Notes: generated by a model not told the origin, from the letters alone. A stretch of DNA of 64,000 nucleotides from Antilocapra americana (GCA_007570785.1 ML664668.1:296594-360593); one strand, 5' to 3'; positions 10,578 to 23,125 are shown, counted from the stretch's first letter. Program-made: numbers and translations.

Positions 10578-12400
10578 TCATAAAGGTAAAGGAGAAAAGG
10601 AAAGATATACCCATTTGAATGCAGAGTTCCAAAGAATAGCAATGAGAGATAAGAAAGCTTTCCTCAGTGATCAATGCAAAGAAATAGAGGAAAACAATAG
10701 AATGGGAAAGACTAGAGATCTCTTCAAGAAAATTAGAGATACCAGGGGAACATTTCATGCAAAGATGGGCTCAATAAAGGACAGAAATGATATGGGCCTA
10801 ACAGAAGCAGAAGATATTAAGAACAGGTGGCAAAAATACACAGAAAAACTGTACAAAGATCTTCATGACCCAGATAATTATGATGGTGTGATCACTCACA
10901 CAGAGCCAGACATCCTGGAATGTGAAGTCAAGTGGGCCTTAGGAAGCATCATTACGAACAAAACTAGTGGAGGTGATGGAATTCCAGTTGAGCTATTTCA
11001 AACCCTAAAAGATAATGTTGTGAAAGTGCTGCACTCAATATGTTAGCAAATTTAAAATTCTGCAGTGGCCACAGGACTGGAAAAGGTCAGTTTTCATCCC
11101 AATCCCAAAGAAAGGCAGTGCCAAAGAATGTTCAAACTACCGCACAATTGCACTCATCTCACACACTAGCAAAGTAATGCTCAAAATTCTCCAAGCCAGG
11201 CTTCAACAGTGCATGAACTGTGAAATTTCAGATGTTCAAAATGGATTTAGAAAAGGCAGAGGAACCAGAGATCAAATCGCCAACATCTGTTGGATCATCG
11301 AAAAAGCAAGAGTGTTCCAGAAAACATCTACTTCTGCTTTATAGACTATGCCACTGACTGTGTGGATCACAACAACATGTGGAAAATTCTTCAAAGACGG
11401 GAATACCAGGCCACCTGACCTGCCTCCTGAGAAAGAAATCTGTATGCAGGTCAAGACGTAACAGTTAGAACTGGACATGGAACAACAGACTGGTTTCCAA
11501 ATTTGGGAAAGGAGTATGTCAAGGCTGTATATTGTCACCTTGCTTATTTAACTTTCATGCAGAGTACATCATGAGAAATGCCAGGCTGATTGAAGTAGAA
11601 GCTGAAATCAATATTACTGGAAGAAATATCAATAACCTCAGATACACAGATGACACCACCCTTACGGCAGAAAGTGAAGAACTAAAGAGCCTCTTGATGA
11701 AAGTGAAAGAGGAGAGTGAAAAAGTTGGCTTAAAACTCAATGTTCAGAAAACTAAGATCATGGCATCCAGTCCCATCACTTCATGGCAAACAGTGGAAAC
11801 AGTGAGAGACTTTATTTTCTTGGGCTCCAAAATCACTGTAGATGGTGACTGCAGCCATGAAATTAAAAGATGCTTGCTCCTTGGAAGAAAAGCTATGACC
11901 AACCTAGACAGCATATTAAAAAGCAGAGGCATTACTTTGCCAACAAAGGTCCATCTAGTTAAAGCTATGGTATTTTCAGTAGTCATATATGAATGTGAGA
12001 GTTGAACTATAAAGAAAGCTGAGTGCCAAAGAATTGATGCTTTTGAACTGTGTTGTTGGAGAAGACTCTAGAGAGTTCCTTGGAGTGCAAGGAGATACAA
12101 CCAGTCAATCCTAAAGGAAATCAGTCCTGAATATTCATTGGAAGGACTGATTTTGAAGCTCAAACTCCAATACTTTGGCCACCTGATGTGAAGAAGTGAC
12201 TCACTGGAAATGACCCTGATGCTGTGAAAGACTGAAGGCAAGAGAAAGAGATGACATAGGATGAGATTGTTGGATGGCATCACTGACTCGATGGGCATGA
12301 GTATGAGTAACCTCTGGGAGTTGTTGATAGACAGGGAAGCCTGATGTGCTGCAGTCCATGGAGTCGCAAAGAGTCAGACATGACTGAGCAACTGAACTGA
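10578..12400 (+). mobile_element. BovB (RTE) retrotransposon, 5'-truncated
   Basis: Starts inside the linker between endonuclease and RT ('ggagaaaaggaaagatat') and runs to the BovB 3' end 'gagcaactgaactgaa'. About 1.8 kb, more complete than the copy at 2308. Confidence 0.94.
10585..12005 (+). pseudogene. BovB ORF remnant (linker plus RT)
   Basis: Two readable blocks remain. The first (to 11,043) covers the linker and ends at TAG where other copies read Gln. The second (about 11,532-12,003) covers the RT palm and downstream region and ends at TGA in place of a Trp codon. Between them the frame shifts several times, and motif A has lost two codons ('FIDYATDCVDH' instead of the longer form in the copy at 34,250). 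The active-site box reads YTDD (11,643-11,654) rather than YADD. No functional product is expected. Confidence 0.9.
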
Positions 12401-12479
12401 AGTAATACTGTGAAATAATTATTACAATCAAGTTAATTATGATATTATGATTTGTAACAAGAAATATATATAATTGGTC

Positions 12480-13290
12480 TTAAATGCCTTTCCTGGCATA
12501 GAGATAAAACCCTTGGAATTTTCTGTGATAAGAGCAATAAAGGTGTCATTTGTTATGTTAACAAAGTGACTTTTAGAAAGCCCTTGAATAACCTAAGAAT
12601 GGGGGCTGGTTGCCAGAGTGAAAATCCGAGTGTTAGTCACTCAGTCCTGTCTCACTCTTTGTGACTCCATGGCCTGTAGCCCGTCAGGCTCCTCTGTGCA
12701 TGGGATTCTCCAAGCAAGAATACAGGAATGGGTAGCCATTCCCTTCTCTAGGGGATCTTCCCAACCCAGGGATTGAACTGGGTCTCCTGTATTGCAGCCA
12801 GATTCTTTACTTTCTAAGCCAGTATGGGACCCCAGTTGCCAGGGAACCAACCAAAAACAGAGGGTTAGTACTTTTAGTCCCACCCTCCATGACATCCAGG
12901 AAGGGGTGGCTGGAAGTAGAATCAACTGTCAATGGCTAATGATTTCATCAATCATGCCCTTGTAACAAAGCCTCCCTAAAACCCCAAAAGGGCAGGTTTA
13001 GGCCAGATTCTAGAAGGGTCAGCATATCATCACCTAGTCCATACACAATAACAATAAAATCATTAACGTGAGAGATGGTGGCATGCTCCCAGAGGGCAAT
13101 GGAAGCTCTATGCCCTTCCACACATACTTTGCCTTAAGAATATTTTCTGTCCAGATGATCATCTGTCCTGTATGGTATCCTTTTTAGGTAAAGCAGTAAA
13201 CAGTAAAGTTTTCCTGAATTCTGTGAGCCTCTCTAGGTAGATAGTGACAGTATTGAGCTAAATTGTAGGGCACACATCTAGATTGTGAGA
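12480..13290 (+). mobile_element. LTR-like repeat split by a SINE
   Basis: The left piece (to 12,616) ends 'gggggctggttgccag'. The right piece continues with 'ggaaccaacc', 'caatggctaatgatttcatcaatcatgccc', 'cctccctaaaaccccaaaagg', 'gggcaatggaagctc' and 'ctgtgagcctctctag'. I recognise this order from an old mammalian solo LTR with the same layout. The exact family and outer ends are not resolved. Confidence 0.6.
12617..12834 (-). mobile_element. Bov-tA SINE inside the LTR-like repeat
   Basis: Antisense Bov-tA, including 'gtgttagtcactcagtcctgtc' and 'gattgaactgggtctcctgtattgcag'. An 8-bp TSD, 'gttgccag', is at 12,609-12,616 and 12,835-12,842. Removing the insert rejoins the LTR-like sequence cleanly, so the SINE is younger. 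Confidence 0.85.
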
Positions 13291-13497
13291 ATTACTTGGA
13301 GTGGGGAAAATAATTCACATTTAGTGACCATAAGTGTCATAAGAAGTAGTCTGTGTAAGTGCGGTAGCAGTATAAATTAAAAGAGAGAGACATAGGAGGG
13401 AAGAACTGGAGTTTCCACTAATATTCAATTGGTGATAGTGGAATGTTTTTCCATGTCATAATTAAACATACCTATCACCTGACATAGTTACTATTTC

Positions 13498-13517
13498 TGT
13501 GTGTGTGTGTGTGTGCG
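13498..13517. repeat. (TG)n microsatellite, short
   Basis: Run of about ten TG units. Confidence 0.85.
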
Positions 13518-13832
13518 ATGAAAACACTTAAGATTTGCTCTCTTAGCAAAGTTTAAAGTATATAATATTGTTATAAACAAAGGAATACAAAGAGTTTTGC
13601 TCAGGACCCAGTTCTATAAGGACTTAAGTCATAACCTACTACAGTTGCCCACTTATAGCACACTCTGAGAGGAATTCAGGATGTAAAACAGGATGAGGCA
13701 CTCTGTGCTTTGAAAAAAAAACAAGCTCCCTAGACAGTTCAATGTATATCTCAAGAAGGATTTTAATTAACCTAGACTCTTAACAGCTTCCCATACATAG
13801 AAAAGCACTAAAATCATTATGTGATCTGTTTG

Positions 13833-13834
<2 letters not shown>

Positions 13835-13877
<43 letters not shown>
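13835..13877. repeat. (TG)n microsatellite
   Basis: Near-perfect TG run of about 43 bases. Likely length-polymorphic between individuals. Confidence 0.95.
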
Positions 13878-13880
<3 letters not shown>

Positions 13881-14114
13881 AGTAGTAATCTTTTACCAAG
13901 ATGGATGCTTAACTGCATAGATTCCTAGCCAAAAATCATAGATAAGCTGTTTTCTCTCTTACCTCATTGGAGTAATTCCCTCAGAGCTACTGAGAGGCTG
14001 TCTCCCAGGCTATAGTCCTCAGTAAGACTCTGAATAAAACTTAAAGCTCTTATGTTATACATTCTTCTTGCAATTTACACAGAACTATAATCATCATGCT
14101 GTTCATTAGGAATT

Positions 14115-14290
14115 TATATTCATCTTAAAAAAGAAACCTTATACACTTTGACCAACATCTCCCCACTTCCCCCATCTTCCAACCCATGGCAATCACCATT
14201 CTACTCTCTGGTTCTATGATTTTAACTGTTTTACACTGTGGAATCTAAAGTGAGATCATATAGTCTTTATCTTCCTGTGGCTGTCTTATT
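14115..14290 (-). mobile_element. Old L1 3'UTR fragment, antisense
   Basis: 'aacccatggcaatcaccattctactctctgg' followed by 'tctatgattttaactg' and 'gaatctaaagtgagatcatatag' is the antisense of an old L1 3'UTR. The same block recurs at 51,480-51,600. Confidence 0.65.
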
Positions 14291-14657
14291 TAGTCACCTA
14301 TTGTTCTAAGTGTTTTATGTCTTAATTTATCTCAAAACATCTATCTATGCAAATTAACATTAATATTGAAAATAAATTGAAATGTTAAAAAAATGTTGAA
14401 AATATTCAAAAGGAAATGGCAACTACTGAGCTGAAGGCAAGATGAATATTTTGCTCAGTGTTCAATAAATTATGATGTAAGAATGAGAGAGAAGGGAAGT
14501 ATTTAACAAACATCTTTGTCTCCTAATTTACAGGTTAGTGAATTGATGCCTGGAGGTAACACGTAAATCACATGGTAACATAACAATTTTGAAACATAGG
14601 GTTCAATTCTGGTATGTTGCTAACTTTTACATAATTCATAGTTTGTCTCATCTCATC

Positions 14658-14890
14658 TATACAATCAAAAAAAAAATAGTCATTCAGTCGTGTCTGACTC
14701 TTTTGCAACTTCATGGTCTGAAGCCACCAGGCTCCTCTGTCCATGGGATTTCCCAGGCAAGAATACTGGAGTGGACTACCATTCCCTTCTCCAGGGGTTC
14801 TTCCTGATCCACGGATTGAATCCAGATCTCCTGCATTGCAGGCAGATTTTTTACCATCTGAGCCATCAAGGAAGTCCTATACAACCAAAA
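14658..14890 (-). mobile_element. Bov-tA SINE with 13-bp TSD
   Basis: Antisense Bov-tA at 14,671-14,877. The TSD is 'tatacaatcaaaa' at 14,658-14,670 and 'tatacaaccaaaa' at 14,878-14,890 (12 of 13 identical). An overlapping 70-codon open frame is SINE sequence. Confidence 0.92.
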
Positions 14891-16208
14891 GTCGAGAACT
14901 AAATAGACCAATGGAATAGAAAGGAAAACTTAGAACCAGACCTGTGTGTCAAAATGTAAGCTATGATAAGTGGAGATAGAATTGATTGCTTAGTTCAGTG
15001 ACTCTTAAGGTTGGTATGCAGAAAAATGGGGTTGTCTGATACTTTTTCAGAAGGTCTTAAAAGTCAGAAACATTTCTAAATGAATTTATAAATAACTATT
15101 TTCCATTTTAAAGTATAACTGCTATAAGTCACATGGAAAAAATAGTTTTTAGTTACCTCAATTAAAAACTATAGAGGCTTGCTATGACCAAAGATTTTGG
15201 TCTGGCTTAGTGATGGACTACATAGTTTGAGTAGAACTGGTTCAGTCTCTAGGGAGATAAAAAGCTAGACTTTATATAAAAAATAAAACTCATACAAGCA
15301 TAAATCACCACTATGTATTTTATAAGCATATTCAGGATGTCAAAGTGAATATTTGTTTAATGGAAGAAAACAGGAAATATATTTTGGAGTTTAAGATAGA
15401 AAAACAAGAGGAAAATGCTGCTAAAGTGGACAAATGAGAGTGTAGTGCACCATAACTTAAAGTATATTATTAAATCTATCTTCAACTGAAGTCATGAAAA
15501 AAAATCAAAGAAGTCAAGATTTTATTGTATTGAATAATAAGCAAATGTAAGAGAATATTAGAAGATTGAAATCTGGTATAAAAATTGTTAGGATATTGTC
15601 TATGAAAATGTCCAATATATCAAGTGCTTAAATATTTACAGGTAAATATTTATGACTTAAAGGTTAGTAATTCACCCAAACCAGAAAAACCTCATTTAAC
15701 CCTCTCAATTTAACCCCAAGCTGATGACAAGGTTCTATTCAAGAACTTTTATTGTAATTCTGTACATGATATTATTGTCAAAACTCTCTTATCTTTTAAT
15801 AAAAATATCATTTTATCAAGATCAAACATGTTATTTTGTATTCACACTAACAGTATTAAATATTAATCAAGAATAATACAAAGTAGTTAAAAAAGGCAGT
15901 GTAGAGGTAAACAAGACTAGGTTATGGTATGTATTAGAAGTAAAAAAAGTTTGTCTTATATGTATTTTTGATATCCTTGGAATACCGATAAAATGGTTTC
16001 CTTAAAATTTATACATTTATTTTTATCTACAAAGGAAGGAATTAGCCTTATTCAGGTCTTTCCGTCTGTGTCTAACCACTGTGCTCTCAGAAACAGACCA
16101 CCCTAGAGCAATGGTATCCAAAGTACATACCACAAGAGAAGATCTACTGGAATGTATACAGAAGTAAAATAATAAACCTTCAGGTTTTACCTCATTCTTT
16201 TATAATGC
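14891..16208. other. No recognised feature
   Basis: About 1.3 kb of AT-rich DNA without a repeat or gene I can name. Many short poly-A and poly-T runs and frequent stops in all frames. Confidence 0.45.
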
Positions 16209-16210
16209 TA

Positions 16211-16264
16211 TTAGGTTGGCCAAAAAATTCATTCAGACCCAAACATACTTTTTGGCCAACACAA
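16211..16264. mobile_element. Mariner-type MITE, short deletion form
   Basis: Inverted ends 'ttaggttggccaaaaa' and 'tttttggccaacacaa', flanked by TA at 16,209-16,210 and 16,265-16,266, the mariner target dinucleotide. It is about 54 bases, shorter than the ~80-base form at 20,578, so the centre is deleted. Confidence 0.8.
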
Positions 16265-16794
16265 TATGTGAATATTTTTATGCTTTCTATGCTTTTACAT
16301 GTATGCATGCGTGTGTGTGTGTAAATGTATATATAACTAAAATACATTACAGGGAATGGTCAAACATTTTTAACTAATGAGATAAATTATCTTTAAAGTT
16401 TTCAGGACACTAGCAGTATACTTAGATTCTTATTATTGTCAAATTTCATTTAGGAGATGGCTGGGTACAATTGGGTCAGCAGTTCCAATTCCCCTGCCTA
16501 GTGACTTTAGCTATGCTCCAGCACATGAGAACATATCAGAACAGTAGTCCCAGGTAAAAGCATTTGTCCTAATCCTTGAAGCAAATATAATAAGCGTAGT
16601 TTCAAGGTCTGATAGCACTCAGCTTTCCTGATTGCCTTGAAGTGGTTCTGTAGAAATCTATTTCCATCATCTCATCTATCGTATTCCTCTGTTTCTACCC
16701 CCATCTGAGATTCATTTTTTTCTAGTATTTCCATTGGCATCACTGCCTTTATGTATCATTTTTATCATCTTCTATTGTGTTTGCTTCTTTTTAA

Positions 16795-16890
16795 CACTGA
16801 TATACAAAAGAACTGCATATATTTAATGTGTACGATTTGATGGGTTTGGATACATGCAAACACCTGTGACACCATCACCACAATCAAGGT
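16795..16890 (-). mobile_element. Old L1 3'UTR fragment, antisense
   Basis: 'atacaaaagaactgcatatatttaatgtgtac', 'gatttgatgggttt' and 'gacaccatcaccacaatcaagg' form a recognisable antisense piece of an old L1 3'UTR. Confidence 0.65.
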
Positions 16891-17461
16891 CTTAGAATGT
16901 CTTTTGTTTTTAACTTCAAATAAGTTCTGTATTTGTGGCAAGTATGGAAACTGAGAGAAGGGAGGGCAAAAATTAGTAAACAATAAAATTAGAAAGCACT
17001 GATTATGGAAAAAAGCACAGTTATCCATTTATGACCTAAAATAACTATTCCTAAATAGTCTCAACATTTAAATAATATATGGAATATATAGCCTCAGTAA
17101 AAATCCAAGGCTAATTTCTTTTTAATAGAACATGACAAATGTACAATTTCTGATTAAGAGGAGCCTATGTCTACTCATGAAAATCTTGCGATACCACTAA
17201 ATTCTTTCTTAAAATCACAATACAGAGCCCCAAGTTTTCCTTTTGTTATAGTTTAAAATTTTTCTTCTTTGTCAAAAATTAACATGAATTCAGGTAAAAA
17301 TAACAGAATGCCAATCAAGATATAATACAAATAAGAAACAGGGTACAAAAGCTTAGTTATCCTGACAAAATGTGATTAGCAGATTTGTTATTTTTGATGG
17401 TGTACTTCAATATTTATAGTGACTTAAGATAAAACTTTGAACCATATCTGTTCATTTCTAA

Positions 17462-17585
17462 GAACTTTAGATGGTGAGCACATCAGGGACAAAGAGTAGG
17501 GCTTGTTCAGATTTCATTTCCCCAAATGCTTAGCACAGTGACTGGCATAAACAACAGCAGCAAAACACATAGTAAATATTCATTG
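17462..17585 (+). mobile_element. L2/MIR-type 3' end
   Basis: 'gatggtgagcacatcagggac', 'aatgcttagcacagtgactggca' and 'acatagtaaatattcattgaa' match the shared L2/MIR ending, with about 20 inserted bases inside it. Confidence 0.65.
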
Positions 17586-17589
17586 AAAG

Positions 17590-19235
17590 AAAAAGAAAAG
17601 GGAATGATGGGAGAGAACAAATACCATTACTATTGGAGAAAAAGGATGCATAGCCTCCAAGCATGCAGCAAAACTATAGCTAGATCAAGGTCAACACTCA
17701 AATTAGTACTAATTGCCCATAGGTGCTTTCTGTTAGAACCACAGGGATACTGCTCAGTGGTTATTAAAGCTGGTAGAATTTTAGGGTCACTCAAGGAGGT
17801 AATACTGACACCTGGGCCCTAAACTAACCACTCATATTAGGATTCTGGGATTGGAGACCAGACACTTGTAGTTTTCAAATGTCCTCAAGTGACTCTATGG
17901 TGCAGCCTGGTTTGTACCTCTTAGAAACGTTTTGCTGCATTCCACTCTCCTCCTTTCTCATCTGATGCAGCTCCCCTCTCAGCAATCAGCAGTGCTGGTG
18001 TTACTTTACTCAACTTTCTGATATATCATTTCAGAAGGTCTTGTTCATCTTCATGTTCGTGTTTCAATGCTGTCTGATTTTTCTTAATCATCTGTTTCAG
18101 AACAAGAATTTCCTATGCTCCATCCTGTGGCAGAGTTACGTGTTGGCACTACAAAGCACTGATCTGAAGTGTAATAAATATGCACGGAGAAAGAAACCAA
18201 GTCGTTTCCATCAGGACTTGAAAACATTAAGTAAATCCTCCTTTTGCTTCTGATGCTGGAGGAGAGGGTATTCTGACAAGGTCCATCAGAGAATTATACC
18301 CAAGTCATAGTTTCAGGATGTGAAGATCTAAAGAATGGAGTCCTCCTACACACATTATAATTTGTCTTTTACCATACAAGGATTACTTTGATTTCACTTT
18401 GCTAAATGGAGGCCTGCAGAAAAATGGAAACCTCTGTGTCTTGGAAACATGCACATGGTAATTCTGAGAATGTAAATTGATATATTTCATGTAGAGCTCT
18501 TAGTCTGAGGTACTGGTGGGTTGCCAGATGAAAATTTTCTTTGATTATAAACAAAATATCCATGGACTGAATCTGAAATATAGGAAAAATAATTCTAATC
18601 CTCACAAATACAAACTTCAATTATAAAGTGAAATTTTGACCAACATATGTTATATTGTCTAACTTTATATCATTATATAGACATGTCTTTTTTTCCTTTT
18701 AAATATTATTTGTTTAAAATTATGATTGAACAATCACAATTACGTAAAGATGTTTGCTAGATGTTATGATTTTTACTAGAGTATCTTGGAGAGAAATTTT
18801 CAATCCCATCACAACTAATTCCTCAATTTTAAAACACATGTTTTATCACTCTAAAATAAAATTCTTAGGTTATACAATCCAGCTGAAACATAGCTGTATA
18901 TATATGCTAATACTGTAATGTAATATAAAAAACATTCATAGTAATTTATTTTCCTCAGCACAACCAGACTGGGGGGCCTAATGACTGCAGCCAGATGCTT
19001 ATTCATGAACTGAGAATCACTGTGTATACACTGTCTGAAAACACTGGGGGATTGGGTGAGTTAATTATGATTGGTATATTCATGGATAATATATTCAGAA
19101 ATGGTGAACCACTGCAGACATTCTTCCTTTGAAGAAGCCTACATTAGATTCTAGGCTCAGATAGTCAAAGATTGGATTTTTACCTGCAAGAATATCCAGA
19201 AAGATCACTAAAATTTGTGTAGAGAATGTGGGAAA
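17590..19235. other. No recognised feature
   Basis: About 1.6 kb with no repeat family or gene recognised. Short open frames (up to 98 codons, starting at 17,526) lack any domain pattern. Confidence 0.4.
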
Positions 19236-19238
19236 GTT

Positions 19239-19385
19239 TTGGTGTGGGAGGCTGTCCAGTGTACAACACCGTTGATTCCTCCGACTAATTGCCAGCTCTG
19301 TTGTCTGATGTTTCTGGCAACAAAAATGTCATTTAACATGTCCCCAGGCACCTCCTCGAGGTGACACAAGTACAGTTGGAAATCA
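19239..19385 (-). mobile_element. MER20-like hAT MITE, antisense
   Basis: 'ggctgtccagtgtacaacacc', 'gatgtttctggcaacaaaaatgtc' and 'aacatgtccccaggca' correspond in order to the antisense of MER20, a nonautonomous hAT element. Confidence 0.6.
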
Positions 19386-19505
19386 CTGATATAACCTTCC
19401 TGATTGTTTCAAATGAACAAACTCTAGCCAACTCAAGGGCAAATCAAGTTTAAAAACTGAACAAGAAGATATTTTATCTTGCTATGGTCCACTTAAAATA
19501 TATTC

Positions 19506-19581
19506 AGCTGGCCAAAAAGTTCTTTTGGGTTTTTCCATAAGAGGTAACAGAAAAACCTGAAAGAAGTTTTGGCAAACCGAT
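19506..19581. mobile_element. Mariner-type MITE
   Basis: 'gctggccaaaaagttcttttggg' and, inverted, 'cctgaaagaagttttggcaaacc' form the two arms around a short loop. About 76 bases, with some mismatches in the right arm. Confidence 0.8.
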
Positions 19582-19764
19582 AGCAACTCTTCAATATACA
19601 GGCTCCTCTTGCTTTCATGTTGTCTTTAATTGCTTCCTTCCTAAATCCATTGCCATTTCTAACCTAGCATTCCTTCTTGCTACTTACATTTCTACTTACA
19701 TTCATTACTTCATTCATGAGTCCCATTCCCTTCTAGGCTCATGTTCAAGTCCAAGGTCTCCAAC

Positions 19765-19870
19765 TTTTCTGCTTTGTAGCTAGGTTATATTACTTCTTTG
19801 ATTCTCAGTTTCTTCATATACAGAGATAATAGCAATACTTATAAGAGTGCTATGAAAACGAACATGACAC
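19765..19870 (-). mobile_element. MIR SINE, antisense
   Basis: 'gattctcagtttcttcatatacagagataatagcaatacttataagagtgctatgaa' follows the antisense MIR core ('cctcagtttcctcatctgtaaaatggggataat'). Confidence 0.6.
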
Positions 19871-20523
19871 AAAGGCTTCTAAGAGTACAACTCAAAAGAA
19901 GAGTGAGGACAAACTTCCATTTGCCCATTCTAGGCAAAGGAAACTGACACCTGAGAGACGGTTCCTCCAGTCCATAAACATGCATGAGAAGACAAATAAA
20001 ACATTAGCAGAACAGAAAATTATCAGAACCCTGAAAGACAGGTATAAACTATGGATAGTTGATGGTATGCATTGGTTTGAGAAAGTCCACAAAAGTAATA
20101 GACTTGCCAATGGGACTTTAATGGTTCAAGTTCACTGGCCAAAATGGTGCCATCCCTAAACAGACCTTTGATAATCATCGCCAAAGTTTCTCTCTCCTCC
20201 TTTACACATGTACTGTTGACCTTCTCCACCTCTAATTGCTACATAGTCTCTTTATTGTGCACCTTTGAATAACACTGTTTATTAGGCATCTTTTAATAAC
20301 AGAGGACCATTATTATTTCTCTTATGTCCTAGGTGTACTCTCTCTGTTTCTCCCCATATACAATGATACATATACAATGTATACATATACATATACAATA
20401 ATAGCTGGGCTACAGCTATCATTGCCCAGTTATGTACAGGAGTAAAGACGGACTTAATATTCTAATACTGAACCTCATTCCTTTATTCATTCAACTAAAC
20501 TACTCTTCTAACAATAGTTCATC

Positions 20524-20579
20524 TCTTCAGGTGATGCTATTGTTATTGGTCTGGGGACCACACTTCAAAAACCACTGTG
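20524..20579 (-). mobile_element. MER5A-like end, antisense
   Basis: 'caggtgatgctattgttattgg' and 'ggggaccacacttcaaaaaccactg' are the terminal part of MER5A (hAT MITE) in antisense. It abuts the mariner MITE. Confidence 0.65.
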
Positions 20580-20660
20580 TTGGGTTGACCAGTAAGTTTG
20601 TTTGGGTTTTTCCTGAAGATGCAATGGAAAATACTGAACAAACTTTCTGGCAAACACCTG
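20578..20660. mobile_element. Mariner-type MITE
   Basis: Left arm 'ttgggttgaccagtaagtttg', right arm 'aacaaactttctggcaaaca', with 'tttgggtttttcc' and the complementary 'ggaaaatac' inside. Slightly diverged, about 82 bases. Confidence 0.75.
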
Positions 20661-21867
20661 ACTGGTGAGGAGGACATTACCAGAGACCTAAGTATTGGAT
20701 GTGAAGTTGGGAAAGGGTAAAAAACTTAAGAATGACATAACCTGACACATAATGCACTGTGTATAATAAAGGCACTCCTGTGGGAACAACTAACTTATAT
20801 GAGACATTAAACCAAGTGCAGTAGAAATTAGGTCTGAGCAGGTGGGAAGCAAAAACTAGAGTTGGAGGATAAAATAAAACGAGCTGCCAGAAATTTAAAA
20901 GGAAGAAAAGTAACCAAATAACAAGCCAATAATGTGGATCCAGGTGAATTTATGTGAATGGTATTTGCTAAGGCATATTTAGGTATTTGCTTGACACATT
21001 CTAAGCTTTTAACATGTGATAACTTCAATTGGGAATATTTGCCTTATGGAATCTCTGGGGTGGATAAAAAACAAGATAAAAATACAAACATTATGCCAAG
21101 CTTTGACATTTTGTTACTCGGGCTTTTGAATGCCTGACAAATATAAGATTCTAACCTGTTTTGGCAAACACAAGGAACTTTGTCTTTCTGTTTAGATTCT
21201 TTGGATTACTCATGAGGCTAGTCAGAAAGAAAAGAGGAAAAAAAGGACTCATATGTTATGGATTAGAAAGTACTCCAAACCAAGATAAAAAAATAAATCA
21301 TAAATCATTCTCTACAATATACCACCACCTCTGAGTATTAAACAGGAACTATAATTGTACTGAAACATGAGTCAAAAACTGAAATGTACCACAATAATTT
21401 GCTGAACTTTCAAAATTATTTTGAACTGTGGAATAAACCTGCTAATTTAAAAACCCAAGGCCAACCACTTACATGACCCTGTTTGAACTAAATTTGAATC
21501 TATATTTTGTCTATACTTGTACAAATGGAATATTCTAACATTTTCCAAACTATTAATGAACCTAAAAGGAGCTGACCTATATTGTGATTGAGGCCCTAAT
21601 TTTTAAATGGATCTTGTCTAGATGAGGCAATCTTTGGTAGATTTAAGTTCACTCAGGTAGCAACTACTGACATTTTAGCATCCTTGCTGGAAAATGACTT
21701 CTGGTTTCTGAATGGCCCACTATAAGGCACTGTCTTCAAAAGGAATACAACAGGGAAGGTTCAGTGTTCATGAAAATGAAAAGCCCATCTCTGATCAATT
21801 GATGAGCTTTGAATAAATGACCACACAGAAACAGATAATCAGATGGATAACTCAGTCTCTCTGCATA
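20661..21867. other. No recognised feature
   Basis: AT-rich 1.2 kb with no named repeat or gene. It ends at the target site of the solo LTR. Confidence 0.45.
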
Positions 21868-23030
21868 GGACTTTGCCGGGAGCCATCAGGATGCCCCGTC
21901 ACTCGGATGACAAAGTCACGAGACTCAGAAGGATACTGCAAAGTGGATTTTCCTTCGGGGCATCCTAAGGCAAGGCCCCTCCTGGTATTTTTCTTGGGAA
22001 GTTCTGTTTATGCTCATCTGTTTGTGTTTTAGCTCATGTCAGATCAGTCCCAGTTAGAAAAAATTCATCCTGAGATAATTCCCTCAGACCTTATTTTCCT
22101 CAGAGGATCCAGGAAGGCAGATTCCCTTTCCCGAGGACTAAGGAGGAATAAGGGACATTTAAATAGATTACTATACCTCCTACTAGTTACTGGGGAGTTT
22201 ACCAAGAGTTCTCTGGGGGTCATGGCAAAGCCACCACCAGAAGGGCTCGTACTTGGGTCACCTTTCCACATCCCACTCCCCCGACCACTCCACGGAGGAG
22301 GCTCCCTTCCTTGAGAAAACCAGACTGGAATGGGACTTAGGAATGCTCATAACTGTGGCCAGCAGAGTTGGAGACACTGATTGCTTTAGGGTAGTGTAGG
22401 CATAGGAATTTCTTTTAGTAGTTGTAAGGTTAATAGGGTTTCATTGTTAAAGCAGTGCTGCTAAACTGTCTCTTTGTCTTTTTTTATCCTTCCTTGTAAA
22501 AACCAAAATAGGTTAATAGAATAAAACAGTTTCAAGCTTAAGCCCCTCTTTCTAGCTTCTACATAGTTGCACCTTGTCAGGGAACATTTGGCAGGAGGCT
22601 TCCTGTGTCAATCCCTGAATATTCAGAGATGAGTGGAGAGGCACACCTCTTCCGGGGACAAAAGAAATGTATACATTCTTAAAGTAAAGTAACCATTTAC
22701 AGCCTTCTTCCCTCTCGGATATAGAAAGTGAGTTTTTTACAACCCCCTCTTTTTGAGATAGATTCTAGCCCTATGTTTCCTGGATAAGTTGCAAGATTTT
22801 TATCTTTGTTGAAAAGGCTATCTTGTAAGACAGTGAATATTTGCTCGCATTATGCTAAATAAAGGTATGCTAGAGACATTCAAATGGTAAACATACTATT
22901 ATTAAGTCTGATTATGCAGAAATCCGACCTTTTGCAAGGAAAATGAGCTTAATGTTAAAGTTGTTTGTGGTAGGCAAAAAAACAAAAGTTTGCATAAAAT
23001 AGTTGTGATGTAATGGGGATGTTCTTTGGC

Positions 23031-23037
23031 TATAAAA
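23031..23037 (+). promoter_or_regulatory. TATA box of the solo LTR
   Basis: TATAAAA preceded by 'ctttggc', about 195 bases before the LTR end. The position fits a U3/R boundary a short way downstream. Activity is inferred only. Confidence 0.6.
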
Positions 23038-23060
23038 CTGTAAGCTAACAGAAATAAAGT

Positions 23061-23101
23061 GAGAGACTTCTCCATCATCTTTTGGAGAGACTTCTCCATC
23101 A
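23061..23101 (+). repeat. Direct repeat in the LTR R region
   Basis: The 17-mer 'gagagacttctccatca' occurs twice (23,061-23,077 and 23,085-23,101) with a 7-base spacer. This is probably a local duplication within the LTR. Confidence 0.85.
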
Positions 23102-23119
23102 CCTCACAAAACTACCAGC

Positions 23120-23125
23120 AATAAA
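23120..23125 (+). promoter_or_regulatory. Polyadenylation signal of the solo LTR
   Basis: AATAAA about 100 bases before the CA end. An earlier AATAAA is at 23,053-23,058, very close to the TATA box, so the later one is the better candidate for the R/U5 end. Confidence 0.55.

Noticed and set aside
10516..12417. TSD 'tgtgaaat' around the second BovB
   Set aside because: Only eight bases, and it lies more than 50 bases from the first recognisable BovB sequence, so chance is likely.
22036..22314. 92-codon open frame as an LTR-encoded protein
   Set aside because: No similarity to an LTR-encoded product that I know. It lies within a noncoding U3-like region.
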